Shown piece by piece: positions 54,816-62,605 of a DNA stretch of 64,000 nucleotides. This stretch comes from an uncultured Anaeromyxobacter sp. (GTDB lineage: Bacteria > Myxococcota > Myxococcia > Myxococcales > Anaeromyxobacteraceae): assembly GCA_903855945.1 (NCBI GenBank), contig CAIOAK010000179.1, positions 26,359 through 90,358 on the forward strand, written 5' to 3'. Position numbers and translations under genes: made by a program. Within the stretch, counting starts at the first letter, position 1, and each line of letters begins with the position of its first letter. The notes under the pieces were generated by a model. That model did no database searches. It had not been told where the DNA came from and saw only the letters and a program-made list of their open reading frames with translations.

Positions 54816-55523
54816 TCAAGGTCCGTTCTTCAGGCACCGCACGGAAAAGGCGAACTGCTTGCCGATGTCGTCGTCCACCACCAGGTTGGTGTCCGAGCGC
54901 AGGTAGCGGACCTTGGCGTTGGAGCCGGGCGTCAGCCCGTCCGTCTGGGTGGAGGCCCAGAAGGTGGCCTGGTAGGTGAGCATCCCGAAGTAGGCGCCCA
55001 TGAACCAGCCGGCCGGGATGGCGGTGAACCCGCTGGAGTTGTTCGCGGTGTTCCGGGCGTCCCAGAGGCTCGTCCCGGCAGACTTGAGCGCAAGCCCCGC
55101 CGTCGTCGCGCCCCCGACGTAGGTGGTGAGGGTCGTCCACTCCTCGGTGGTCGGAACATGCCAGCCCGCGGGGCAGATCCCCTTCGCGCCCGGCGTGGTC
55201 GAGCCGAGCATGGCCTCGTTCCACTGGTACAGGCCGCCCCAGACGTGGCAGTTGTCCTCGTCGTTGTCGTAGCAGAACTTCACGATGCTGGGGCCGGAGG
55301 GGTCCTGGGTGGCCGGCGCGTCGATCCGGGTGCCCACGTCGAGGTTCTGCGCGAGCCAGCACTGCGCTCCGATCTGGACCGTGTCGTAGGTCCGGCCGGT
55401 ATAGGTCACGGTGGGGGTGCCCGAGCAGGGCAGCCCGTCGGGGCTGGGAGCGCTCCCGGAGCTCCCACAACCCACCGACGTTCCGAGCAGCACGACCAAC
55501 ACGGCAAGCAGATGACGTCCCAT
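54816..55523 (-). CDS. FISUMP-domain lipoprotein
   Basis: 235 residues from ATG 55523, preceded by GGGGTGA; GTG 55532, overlapping the upstream kinase stop, is the alternative start. Lipobox GTSVGC. The Fibrobacter succinogenes major paralogous domain is recognisable: YDTVQIGAQCWLAQNLDVGT, GGLYQWNEAM, GICPAGWHVPTTEEWTTL, GFTAIPAGW, FWASTQTDG, and the C-terminal FSVRCLKN. Such domains decorate surface proteins; no activity is known. It follows the PAS kinase with no gap. Confidence 0.88.
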   Translation of the reverse strand: MGRHLLAVLVVLLGTSVGCGSSGSAPSPDGLPCSGTPTVTYTGRTYDTVQIGAQCWLAQNLDVGTRIDAPATQDPSGPSIVKFCYDNDEDNCHVWGGLYQWNEAMLGSTTPGAKGICPAGWHVPTTEEWTTLTTYVGGATTAGLALKSAGTSLWDARNTANNSSGFTAIPAGWFMGAYFGMLTYQATFWASTQTDGLTPGSNAKVRYLRSDTNLVVDDDIGKQFAFSVRCLKNGP

Positions 55524-55528
55524 GGTTT

Positions 55529-57610
55529 TCACCCCGCGGCCGGCAGTTCGATGCGGAACTTCGAGCCCTTCCCGACGACACTCTCCACCTGGATCGTACC
55601 CCCGTGCGCCGTGACGATGGCGTGGCTGATGGCGAGTCCGAGCCCCGCGCCCTTCTGGGCGCCGACCGGGTGGGTGGTGAAGAAGGGCTCGAAGATCCGC
55701 TCTGCCACCGCGGGCTCGATGCCCTTCCCCTGGTCGATGACGTCGATGCGCACCATCCCCGGCGTCCCGGGTCCGAGCCGCACGATGATCGGCTTGCGCT
55801 CCCCTTCACGCATGGCCCAGACCGCGTTGGTGAGCAGGTTCAGCAGCACCTGCTCGATCTGCCCGGAGGAGGCCGTGATGTCGGGGGCTCCGCCATCCTC
55901 CACCTTGACGTCCGTGGTCCGCGCGACCGCGGTGGGCAACCAGCGCAGCGCGCCGTTCACGACGTCGATCACCCGCACGCGCGTGCGCCTCGAGTCGGGT
56001 CGGCCGAACGTCGTCAGGTCTCTCACGATCCGCGCGATCCGCTGGCCGGCTCCCTGGGCGTCCTCCAGCGCCTCGATCACGCTGTCGAGCTCGTGACCGT
56101 CGATCTTCCGGTCCGTCGAGGCATCGGTGGCGAGACGAGCCCGGATCTCCCGGACGACCTCCAGGGCGATCCCCTCGTCCGCCATCACCGCCGCCAGGGG
56201 GTTGTTGATCTCGTGCGCCACCCCCGTGACGAGCGTCCCCATGGCCGCGAGCCGGGAGGAGAGCGCGAGCTGGGCTTCCATCGCCTTCGCAGCGGTGATG
56301 TCGATGATGATCCCGATGTAGCCGGAGACGGTCCCCGCGTCGGCTCGAAGCATGTTCGCATAGCCTCGAACCAGGATGGAGCTCCCGTCTCGCCGCTCGA
56401 AGCGATAATCGCTCGCGAACACCCGCTCCGCCGCGATGGCCTCGTCGAAGTCCCGCACCACCCGTGCACGATCCGCCGGGTGGACGAAACCGACCCAGCC
56501 CTCTCCCCGGACCTCCTCCTCGGAGCGGCCGAGGATCTTCTGCCCGGCTGCATTCAGGTAGGTGTGCCTCCCGAGCTGGTCGGTCTGGAAGATGCCGACG
56601 GGCGAGGAGTCGGCGAGGGTCCGGAACCGGTTCTCGCTCGCCTGCAGCTCGGCCTCCGCCCTCTTGCGCTCGGTGATGTCCCGGAACGACCAGAGACGCC
56701 CCCGGAGCCCATCCAGGGGCAACGGCCGGCTGAACCGCTCGAAGACGCGCCCGTCGGCCAGGTGGACGCTGTCGAGGGAGCTGTCCTGGCACGCGTAGAG
56801 CCGCTGCACCTCCCGGAGGAAGGCGTCCGGATCGGCCAGCTGCTCCGTCACGTACCGGAGGAGCGTTGCGTCATCCGTGCTCGCGGCGACGTCCTCCGGA
56901 AGCCGCCAGAGCTCCTGGAATCGCCGGTTCGCCCGGAGGGTCTTGCCGGAGTCCCCCACGACCAGGAGCCCGTCGGCGGTTCCGTCCAGGATCGCCTCGA
57001 GGAGGGCCTCCGATTTGACCAGTTCGCTGACGTCGGTGACCGCCACGCGAACGACCGGCTTCTGGTCCCGGTCCGTATGGCGCTCGCAGACGACCTGGGC
57101 GTGGAGGGTGGAGCCATCGCCCAGGCGAAGTGCGAGCGCGAGGGAAGCCGTCTCCTGCCCGCGGAACAGGGCAGCGAGGAGCAGGTTCCATCGGTCCGCG
57201 TCGCCCAGCGCGACGTGTCGCACGAAGGGATGCCCGAGGAGACTCTTTCGATCCACGCCGAGCCGCGTCGCCGCGTTCAGGTTCGCTGCGACGATGCAGC
57301 CCTTCTCGTCGAGGGTGAGGTAGCCGACCGGGGCGAAGTCGTAGAGATCCACGTACTTCTCGTGCGCCTCCTCGATCTCGTGCTGATCGCGGCGCAGCTC
57401 CTCGTTCTGCATCTCCAGCTCGATCTGATGGACCTGGAGCTCGTGCAGGAGATCGGAGGTGGGCTGGCGCACCGCTCCGGCCTCGGGGCCGAGAGCAAAT
57501 CGCGCCTCCGCCTCCGCCCGCAGCTTCGTGCGGTCATCCGTGACGGACTTCCTGGCCAGGCCACACCCCCCGGCGGGGTTGGCGCATCCCCGCTGGTGAG
57601 ATTGTCTCAC
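55529..57610 (-). CDS. PAS-domain hybrid-type sensor histidine kinase (soluble)
   Basis: About 693 residues from GTG 57610; this start is uncertain, and the protein proper seems to begin near VTDDRTKLRAEAEARF. A helical N-terminal part (LLHELQVHQIELEMQNEELRR) is followed by three PAS domains (around YDFAPVGYLTLDEKG, ILDGTADGLLVVGDSG, and DSSPVGIFQTDQLG with a PAC segment FERRDGSSILVRGY). The H-box GVAHEINNPLAAVMADEG (His466) is of the NtrB/PAS class; N-box LLNLLTNAVWAM, DQGKGIEP and GAGLGLAISHAIVTAHGG follow. No membrane helix, so it is cytosolic. Probable partner of the RegA-type regulator at 58112. Confidence 0.88.
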   Translation of the reverse strand: MRQSHQRGCANPAGGCGLARKSVTDDRTKLRAEAEARFALGPEAGAVRQPTSDLLHELQVHQIELEMQNEELRRDQHEIEEAHEKYVDLYDFAPVGYLTLDEKGCIVAANLNAATRLGVDRKSLLGHPFVRHVALGDADRWNLLLAALFRGQETASLALALRLGDGSTLHAQVVCERHTDRDQKPVVRVAVTDVSELVKSEALLEAILDGTADGLLVVGDSGKTLRANRRFQELWRLPEDVAASTDDATLLRYVTEQLADPDAFLREVQRLYACQDSSLDSVHLADGRVFERFSRPLPLDGLRGRLWSFRDITERKRAEAELQASENRFRTLADSSPVGIFQTDQLGRHTYLNAAGQKILGRSEEEVRGEGWVGFVHPADRARVVRDFDEAIAAERVFASDYRFERRDGSSILVRGYANMLRADAGTVSGYIGIIIDITAAKAMEAQLALSSRLAAMGTLVTGVAHEINNPLAAVMADEGIALEVVREIRARLATDASTDRKIDGHELDSVIEALEDAQGAGQRIARIVRDLTTFGRPDSRRTRVRVIDVVNGALRWLPTAVARTTDVKVEDGGAPDITASSGQIEQVLLNLLTNAVWAMREGERKPIIVRLGPGTPGMVRIDVIDQGKGIEPAVAERIFEPFFTTHPVGAQKGAGLGLAISHAIVTAHGGTIQVESVVGKGSKFRIELPAAG

Positions 57611-57669
57611 TTCCAGAACACGGGCGCGCCGCGAGAGGGCACCCGACCCAAGAGGGGGAGGGCAGCGCC

Positions 57670-58071
57670 CTACGGTCCGAACAGGACGAAGCGGGCGGCG
57701 ATGGCCCAGACCGCCATCGCCAGGATCACGAGGTAGGTCAGGCCGGCACCGGCCACCGACAGCTTGTTCTTCCCGTAGACACCGGCCGCGTGAAGCACGC
57801 GAGCGAGGAGGAGCGTCCCACCGGCGAGGTGCAGGGTGAAGCGGGTCCCGGCCCCGGAGAGTTCGAGGGCCAGGAGCAGCACGAGTCCGAGAGGCACCCA
57901 CTCGATGGCGTTCGCGTGGGCGCGCACCGGCCGGATGAGCTCGGCCGGGAGCGGCGCGCCGAGCCCCGTCGCGGTGGCCCCCCGGAGGCGGCTCACCTGG
58001 ATGCCGAGCACGGTGATGAGGAGTGCGTTCAGGCCAGCGTAGAGGAGCGTGACCGGCACGGGAATTCGCAT
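57670..58071 (-). CDS. MAPEG family membrane protein
   Basis: 133 residues with four helices. VTLLYAGLNALLITVLGIQVSRLRG, RAHANAIEWVPLGLVLLLALELSG (the family's R-x-x-x-N-x-x-E core) and RVLHAAGVYG are those of MAPEG proteins, relatives of microsomal glutathione S-transferase. Bacterial roles are poorly defined. It sits between the response regulator and its likely kinase on the same strand. Confidence 0.85.
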   Translation of the reverse strand: MRIPVPVTLLYAGLNALLITVLGIQVSRLRGATATGLGAPLPAELIRPVRAHANAIEWVPLGLVLLLALELSGAGTRFTLHLAGGTLLLARVLHAAGVYGKNKLSVAGAGLTYLVILAMAVWAIAARFVLFGP

Positions 58072-58111
58072 GGATCCTCCGGGAGACAGGGTTGGGGGAG
58101 TCTACCGCGAT

Positions 58112-58660
58112 TCAGCCCGGGGGCCGACGCCGGAGCTTGCGGTGGAGCGTCCGCCGATTGACGTCGAGCTTCTCCGCCGCTCTGGTCAAGTTGCCATCGC
58201 AGTCGCCGAGAACGCGCTTGATGTGTTCCCACTCGGCCTCGGCGAAGGTGGGCGTCTCGTCCGTGTCCACGTGATCCACGGGGTTGCCCCCGAAGAGTGC
58301 CTTCACGACCGTGTTGGGGTCGGCGGGCTTGGTGAGGTACTCGACAGCCCCGAGCCTGGTGGCCTCGATGGCCGTGGCGATCGAGCCGTAGCCGGTGAGG
58401 ATGAGCACCCGGGTCGCGGGGCTGATGGTCCGCAGCTCCCGGAGCAACTCGATGCCGTTCATCCCCGGCATGGAGAGGTCCAGGACCGCGAACCTGGGCG
58501 GCGAGTTGCGTGCCTGCTCCAGCGCAGCCGCTCCATTCGACACCGCCGTGACCGAGAAGCCCCGTCGGGCGAGCACCTGGGCGAGCGTCCTCCGCACGAG
58601 ATCGTCATCGTCAACGAGCAGGAGGGATGACGGTTCCGGTGTCTGCGCTGGCTGGTCCAC
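58112..58660 (-). CDS. RegA/ActR/PrrA-type response regulator
   Basis: 182 residues. Receiver: LLLVDDDDLVRRTLAQVLA, Asp61 in FAVLDLSMPGMNG, LILTGYGSIATAIEATRLGAVEYLTKPA, the short pattern of the RegA family. The Pro/Asp-rich linker leads to a Fis-type HTH at the end (EWEHIKRVLGDCDGNLTRAAEKL, NRRTLHRKLRRRPPG). Such regulators control redox or energy genes in other proteobacteria. With the PAS kinase at 55529 it forms a likely two-component system, interrupted by the MAPEG gene. Confidence 0.92.
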   Translation of the reverse strand: MDQPAQTPEPSSLLLVDDDDLVRRTLAQVLARRGFSVTAVSNGAAALEQARNSPPRFAVLDLSMPGMNGIELLRELRTISPATRVLILTGYGSIATAIEATRLGAVEYLTKPADPNTVVKALFGGNPVDHVDTDETPTFAEAEWEHIKRVLGDCDGNLTRAAEKLDVNRRTLHRKLRRRPPG

Positions 58661-58850
58661 GGCTGGCCACGAACGACGGGGGAAATGCGCGCGAACATCG
58701 GCCCCGCATCACCGAGTGTCGTCCGGAAAAGTCTATACCATTCGGGCTTGAAGGCTCAACGCCGTCCCATACGGGTTCGTGGATGATCTCCCAGGCGAAC
58801 CCCTGCTCCATGATGCGGTCATCCTAGCCCAACCCTCCATACGAGACCTC

Positions 58851-58895
58851 CCCCCGTGTCAGTCCATCCGGTAGACTACGCGGATGTTCAGCTAC
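58851..58895 (+). repeat. 45-bp promoter/start element, copy 1
   Basis: About 41 of 45 bases match 61450-61494. It contains TAGACT (58872-58877) and, six bases on, ATGTTCAGCTAC. Both copies lie upstream of the duplicated small gene. In this copy the ATG at 58884 is in frame with the small protein, giving an optional 16-residue extension. Confidence 0.6.
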
Positions 58896-58931
58896 TCCAC
58901 TCCCACGCCGCCTGACCCCGGAGATCCCACC

Positions 58932-59177
58932 ATGGCAACCGAAGCAGAGATGCAGGCAGAACTCGAGCAACTGAAGGCGGAGAACGCCGCCCTCAAATCA
59001 CGCGGAAGCAAGGGCGTGTCCATGAAGGTCAGCGAGAAGGGCGGCGTTTCGGTGTACGGCCTCGGCCGCTTCCCGGTCACGCTCTACATGGAGCAGTGGA
59101 CGAAGCTCCTCGACCTGGCCGAGGACATCCGGGCGTTCATCCGGGAGAACGAGGGGAAGCTGAAGAAGAAGGAGTGA
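58932..59177 (+). CDS. Small conserved protein of unknown function, copy 1
   Basis: 81 residues. Residues 1-24 form a short leucine-zipper-like helix (EMQAELEQLKAENAALKSRG). The rest is compact: SKGVSMKVSEKGGVSVYGLG, RFPVTLYMEQWTKLLDLAEDI, RAFIRENEGKLKKKE. About 74 of 81 residues equal copy 2 at 61929. Start 58932 is chosen for GGAG eight bases upstream, kept in both copies. No domain recognised; the KGGVSVYGLGRFPVTLY core looks like a beta-hairpin with a helix. Probably a small cytosolic dimer. Confidence 0.75.
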   Translation: MATEAEMQAELEQLKAENAALKSRGSKGVSMKVSEKGGVSVYGLGRFPVTLYMEQWTKLLDLAEDIRAFIRENEGKLKKKE

Positions 59178-59259
59178 CGCTGGGTGAGCGGGGCGAAGAC
59201 CCGTCCGATCTGCGAAGATACGCCGCAGGCCGGTTCGCCTGCCCTTGCCCGGAGACGCC

Positions 59260-60963
59260 ATGTTCCTCCTGAACCCGAGAGAACCCTCCCGCCACTGCAC
59301 CGACGCCCGCTCCCGCGAACTCATCGAGAAGACCATCGCCTTCTTCGAGGCCAAGGGGAAAGGGCGCCTCCGGAAGGACGACCTCGACCGGACCTGGTAC
59401 GCCGACTTCCTCGCCTTCCAGGCCCGGGAGAAGCTCTTCGCCACCTTCCTCACCCCGGCTCCGCTGGGCGGGGAGGGAGCGCGCTGGGACACCTGGCGGA
59501 ACTGTGCGCTGAACGAGGTGCTCGGGTTCTACGGTCTCCCCTACTGGTACACCTGGCAGGTCACCATCCTCGGTCTCGGCCCCATCTGGATGAGCGGGAA
59601 CGAGGAGGCCAGGCGTCGGACCGCCGGCCGGCTCGAGGCGGGGGGCATCTTCGGCTTCGGGCTGTCGGAGAAGGAGCACGGGGCCGACATCTACTCGTCG
59701 GACATGGAGCTCGTTCCGGCCGGGGACGGGACCTACCGGGCCCGCGGCGACAAGTACTACATCGGCAACGGCAACGAGGCGTCCCTCCTGTCGGTCTTCG
59801 GAAAGGTCGCCGGAACGAAGGACTACGTCTTCTTCCTCGTGGACCCGAAGCGCCCCGGGTTCGAGCTCGTGAAGAACGTGGTGGCGAGCCAGTCCTACGT
59901 GGCGGAGTTCGTGCTCCACGACTTCCCGGTGACGGAGGACGACATCCTCTCCCGCGGCCCGGCCGCCTGGGACGCGGCGCTCAACACCGTCAACGTCGGC
60001 AAGTACAACCTCGGATGGGGCTCCATCGGCATCTCCACCCACGCCCTCTACGAGGCGGTGCACCACGCCGCCCACCGGCGGCTCTACGGGATGGCGGTCA
60101 CCGACTTCCCGCACGTGCGGCGGCTCTTCACCGACGCCTACGCGCGGCTCGTGGCCATGAAGCTCTTCGCGCTGCGGGCGAGCGACTACTTCCGATCGGC
60201 CACACGGGAGGACCGCCGCTACCTCCTCTTCAACCCGGTCATGAAGATGAAGGTCACGACCGAGGGCGAGAAGGTGATCGACCACCTGTGGGACGTGATC
60301 GCCGCCAAGGGGTTCGAGAAGGACACCTACTTCGAGATGGCGGCGCGGGACATCCGGGCCCTCCCGAAGCTGGAGGGCACCGTCCACGTCAACATTGCAC
60401 TAATAGTGAAGTTCATGAAGAACTACCTCTTCGCGCCGGCCCCCTTCCCGCCCGTGCCGAGGCGGGACGACGGGGCCGACGACACGTTCCTGTGGGACCA
60501 GGGTCCGGCGAGCGGGCTCGGGAAGATCCAGTTCCACGACCCGGCGCCGGTCTTCGCGGCCCGGAGCGAGCCCAACGTGGCCCTCTTCCGGGAGCAGATC
60601 GCCTCGCTGAAGGAGTTCCTGGTGCGGGCCACCCCCACCGAGGAGCAGGCCCGGGACGTGGACTTCCTGCTCGTGGTCGGCGAGCTCTTCACCCTGGTGG
60701 TGTACGCCCAGCTCGTCCTGGAGTCGGCGGCCCTCTCGGCGGCGGACGGGATCGACGGAGACACGGTCGATCAGATCTTCGACGTGCTGGTGCGCGACTT
60801 CTCCCGTCACGCCCTCGACCTGCACGCGAAGCCGGCGGCGACGGCCCTGCAGTCCGAGCTCGCGCTCCGGATGATCCGCAGGCCGGCGTTCGACGCCGGT
60901 CGTGCGGGCCGGGTCTGGGAGACGGTGCACGCGCTGAAGGACGCCTACGAGATGAATCCGTAG
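59260..60963 (+). CDS. Acyl-CoA dehydrogenase-family protein
   Basis: 567 residues; start 59260 follows GGAG. GFGLSEKEHGADIYSSDMEL corresponds to the FAD/acyl-binding GxTE region, GDKYYIGNGNEASLLSVFGKV to the middle beta domain, and LPKLEGTVHVNIALIVKF retains the EGT segment with the catalytic Glu. The N-terminal ~110 residues (YADFLAFQAREKLFATFLTP) and C-terminus are unlike ordinary acyl-CoA dehydrogenases, so the substrate may be unusual. It sits between the two copies of the small gene, 82 bases after the first. Confidence 0.82.
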   Translation: MFLLNPREPSRHCTDARSRELIEKTIAFFEAKGKGRLRKDDLDRTWYADFLAFQAREKLFATFLTPAPLGGEGARWDTWRNCALNEVLGFYGLPYWYTWQVTILGLGPIWMSGNEEARRRTAGRLEAGGIFGFGLSEKEHGADIYSSDMELVPAGDGTYRARGDKYYIGNGNEASLLSVFGKVAGTKDYVFFLVDPKRPGFELVKNVVASQSYVAEFVLHDFPVTEDDILSRGPAAWDAALNTVNVGKYNLGWGSIGISTHALYEAVHHAAHRRLYGMAVTDFPHVRRLFTDAYARLVAMKLFALRASDYFRSATREDRRYLLFNPVMKMKVTTEGEKVIDHLWDVIAAKGFEKDTYFEMAARDIRALPKLEGTVHVNIALIVKFMKNYLFAPAPFPPVPRRDDGADDTFLWDQGPASGLGKIQFHDPAPVFAARSEPNVALFREQIASLKEFLVRATPTEEQARDVDFLLVVGELFTLVVYAQLVLESAALSAADGIDGDTVDQIFDVLVRDFSRHALDLHAKPAATALQSELALRMIRRPAFDAGRAGRVWETVHALKDAYEMNP

Positions 60964-61071
60964 GGGGACGGAGCGGGCCACTCGGACTGCGCGGCTCTCC
61001 GGGCCCCTGGCAGCCCGACCTGACATGGATGTCGCAGTTCAACCGGTTGAACCGGATGCAACAGGCAATAA
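60964..61071. other. Non-coding start of the 60964-61684 stretch, with a 14-bp palindrome
   Basis: No convincing gene lies between 60964 and 61684 apart from the decayed gene at 61226. This first part holds the perfect palindrome TTCAACCGGTTGAA (61038-61051), 20 bases before the diverged repeat at 61072. The remainder of the stretch is described in the repeat and pseudogene entries. Confidence 0.4.
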
Positions 61072-61258
61072 TGCCGGAGCCGCCCCGTCAGCCGGGAGCG
61101 AAACACTGTTGGTATGGGTCGCGCCCCAGCACGACTGGACGCGACAAGTGGCTGGAAGCACTCAGGGCGGTACGACGGGGGGAGACGGGGCACGCCGCCG
61201 AGGCGACGCCGCAAGTCAGATCCAGTCAGCGGGATGTCACGTACCGTGAACGGCACGA
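61072..61258 (+). repeat. Diverged ~190-bp dispersed repeat, copy A
   Basis: Begins TGCCGGAGCCG and runs colinearly with 63191-63376 at roughly two-thirds identity by eye, nearly gap-free over the first 120 bases. Shared blocks include GGTATGGGTCGCG and CGCGACAA; GTCGCG and CGCGAC can pair across 16 bases in both copies. Two reading frames are open and similar in both copies, so coding is not decided; no protein family is recognised. Confidence 0.5.
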
Positions 61259-61414
61259 ACTTGACGCACTCCGGGTCGCCGCGAGTTGGACCTCCGCCAG
61301 CGCCTCCAGTTCCCTCTCGATCACGGCCGGCGAAACCCCCACCCCGACCAGGACCATCGAGAGCGCCGCCCGGAGGCGGGCGAGGAGCTTGCGGGTGCAG
61401 CGGAGGGTGATCAC
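61226..61414 (-). pseudogene. Remnant of a DUF6933-like gene
   Basis: 62 codons from GTG. The start ITLRCTRKLLARLR matches the N-terminus of DUF6933 proteins, and GVSPAVIERELEALAEVQLA resembles their C-terminal helix; the ~100 residues expected between are missing. It ends inside repeat A. An internal deletion is the simplest explanation. Confidence 0.45.
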
Positions 61415-61449
61415 GCTGCGGGATCGTACCCCGCTGGCGAACGGCCCTT

Positions 61450-61494
61450 CCCCCGTGTCAGTCCACCCAGTAGACTACACGCATGTTCAGCTAC
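61450..61494 (+). repeat. 45-bp promoter/start element, copy 2
   Basis: Matches 58851-58895 at about 41 of 45 bases, including TAGACT (61471-61476) six bases before ATG 61483. Here the ATG opens a 65-codon frame that does not join the small protein, so the conserved function is more likely promoter or leader than protein. Confidence 0.6.
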
Positions 61495-61684
61495 ACCGAC
61501 GGCTCCCCTTCCCTCCCCAGCAAGCACCGCCGAGGCGGCCCGGTCCACGTACAGGTCATCCTGCGAGACCTCGAGGTCAGCCTCGTCGAGAGGTACCTGG
61601 GCTCCGGAGAGCACGGTCGGGAACACGAGCCCAGCGCCGCCCAGCCGTCCCCGCACACCTCGTATCCTCGGGCCGCCTGACCCC

Positions 61685-61894
61685 ATGCCCCGCATCGTCC
61701 GCCCGCCCCCTCCCCCGCTCGACGCCGTCACCCTCGCCTACGTCGAGCAGGTCCTCGCCGAGCGGCTCAAGACCGTCGAGATCTACGGCGCGCCGGGCGG
61801 GTGTCCGACCTGCCATGACGGGGAACTGCGCGGCGCCATCCTCACCGTGCGGGAGATGCGGGAGCGGGTGGCCAAGCCAGCGCAGCAGGCATAG
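61685..61894 (+). CDS. Small unknown protein with CxxC motif
   Basis: 69 residues: a Pro-rich start, helix LAYVEQVLAERLKTVEIYG, GGCPTCHDGELRGAI with a CxxC pair, and a helix REMRERVAKPAQQA. Third-position G/C use is strong. No ribosome site is seen before the ATG. It lies 34 bases ahead of the second copy of the small protein gene and could be cotranscribed. Unrecognised; metal binding by CPTCH is possible. Confidence 0.55.
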   Translation: MPRIVRPPPPPLDAVTLAYVEQVLAERLKTVEIYGAPGGCPTCHDGELRGAILTVREMRERVAKPAQQA

Positions 61895-61928
61895 CCTGAC
61901 CGCGTCGAGCACCCCAGGAGACCCCACC

Positions 61929-62174
61929 ATGCCCCCCGAAGCAGAGATGCGGGCAGAACTCGAGCAGCTGAAGGCGGAGAACGCGGCCCTCAAGTCACGT
62001 GGCAGCAAGGGCGTGTCCATGAAGGTCAGCGAAAAGGGCGGCGTCTCCGTCTACGGCCTCGGCCGCTTCCCGGTCACGCTCTACCAGGAGCAGTGGACCA
62101 AGCTCCTGGACCTCGCCGAGGACATCCGCGCCTTCATCAAGGAAAACGAGCCGAAGCTGAAGAAGAAGGAGTGA
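61929..62174 (+). CDS. Small conserved protein of unknown function, copy 2
   Basis: 81 residues, near-identical to the protein at 58932: EMRAELEQLKAENAALKSRG, SKGVSMKVSEKGGVSVYGLG, RFPVTLYQEQWTKLLDLAED, IRAFIKENEPKLKKKE. Changes are few and conservative (Met to Gln, Arg to Lys, Gly to Pro), and the GGAG site eight bases before ATG is kept, so both copies are probably functional. The duplication spans coding and immediate leader sequence. Confidence 0.75.
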   Translation: MPPEAEMRAELEQLKAENAALKSRGSKGVSMKVSEKGGVSVYGLGRFPVTLYQEQWTKLLDLAEDIRAFIKENEPKLKKKE

Positions 62175-62216
62175 CGCCCCGGGCGGGGCGCCTGCGGGGG
62201 ATCAACCGAGGTCGCC

Positions 62217-62256
62217 TTGACAGATATCCGCCGGGCCTTAACCTATAGTGTGACAC
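62217..62256 (+). promoter_or_regulatory. Putative promoter/operator of the nucleotidyltransferase pair
   Basis: TTGACA (62217-62222) and TATAGT (62244-62249) with a long 21-base spacer; the palindrome GTGT-G-ACAC (62248-62256) overlaps the -10. The long spacer and overlapping palindrome would suit a promoter held weak or autorepressed. An ATG at 62259 opens a 7-codon frame whose TGA overlaps the next ATG. Confidence 0.4.
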
Positions 62257-62278
62257 CCATGAGCGTCGAGGTACGGCC

Positions 62279-62605
62279 ATGAGGAGCCATCCGGAGATCG
62301 ACGCGCGCAGCCTGGAGCTTCACCGGCTGATCGCGGAAAAGGTCCGCCGGGAGCCGGCGCTCCTCGACCGGGTGCGCTCGACGCTCGAGCGGTGGCGCGA
62401 CCCGGGCAACCCCAGCCGCTCCGATCCGTACCTCGCGGAGTGGGAGCGGGTCATGGCGCAAGGGCTCGAGAGGTTGCTCGCCACCGCGGTCGAGGAATCG
62501 GAGCGTGCCGCCGCATTGCGGCAGTGCTCACCCTTCGCCGGCATCCTCACGCCGGCGGAGCGCTTCGCCTTCTTGAAGGCCTGGGCCACCCGCCATGCGT
62601 CGTGA
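62279..62605 (+). CDS. Antitoxin-like helical protein paired with a nucleotidyltransferase
   Basis: 108 residues, almost all helical: ELHRLIAEKVRREPALLDRV, STLERWRDPG, EWERVMAQGLERLLATAVEE, and SPFAGILTPAERFAFLKAW. The pattern (RLIAEKV... SPFAG.LT..ER) recurs in genes placed directly before AbiEii/DUF6036 nucleotidyltransferases, so it is likely the partner of the next gene. GAGG lies seven bases before ATG. It overlaps the next start by 11 bases. Confidence 0.65.
   Translation: MRSHPEIDARSLELHRLIAEKVRREPALLDRVRSTLERWRDPGNPSRSDPYLAEWERVMAQGLERLLATAVEESERAAALRQCSPFAGILTPAERFAFLKAWATRHAS

Noticed and set aside
61483..61680. 65-codon frame starting in the 45-bp repeat
   Set aside because: Composition is Pro/His/Arg-rich without conserved features, and the matching ATG in the other copy leads to a different protein.
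62259..62282. Seven-codon frame before the antitoxin-like gene as a separate gene
   Set aside because: Too short to support; it is mentioned only as a possible coupling leader.
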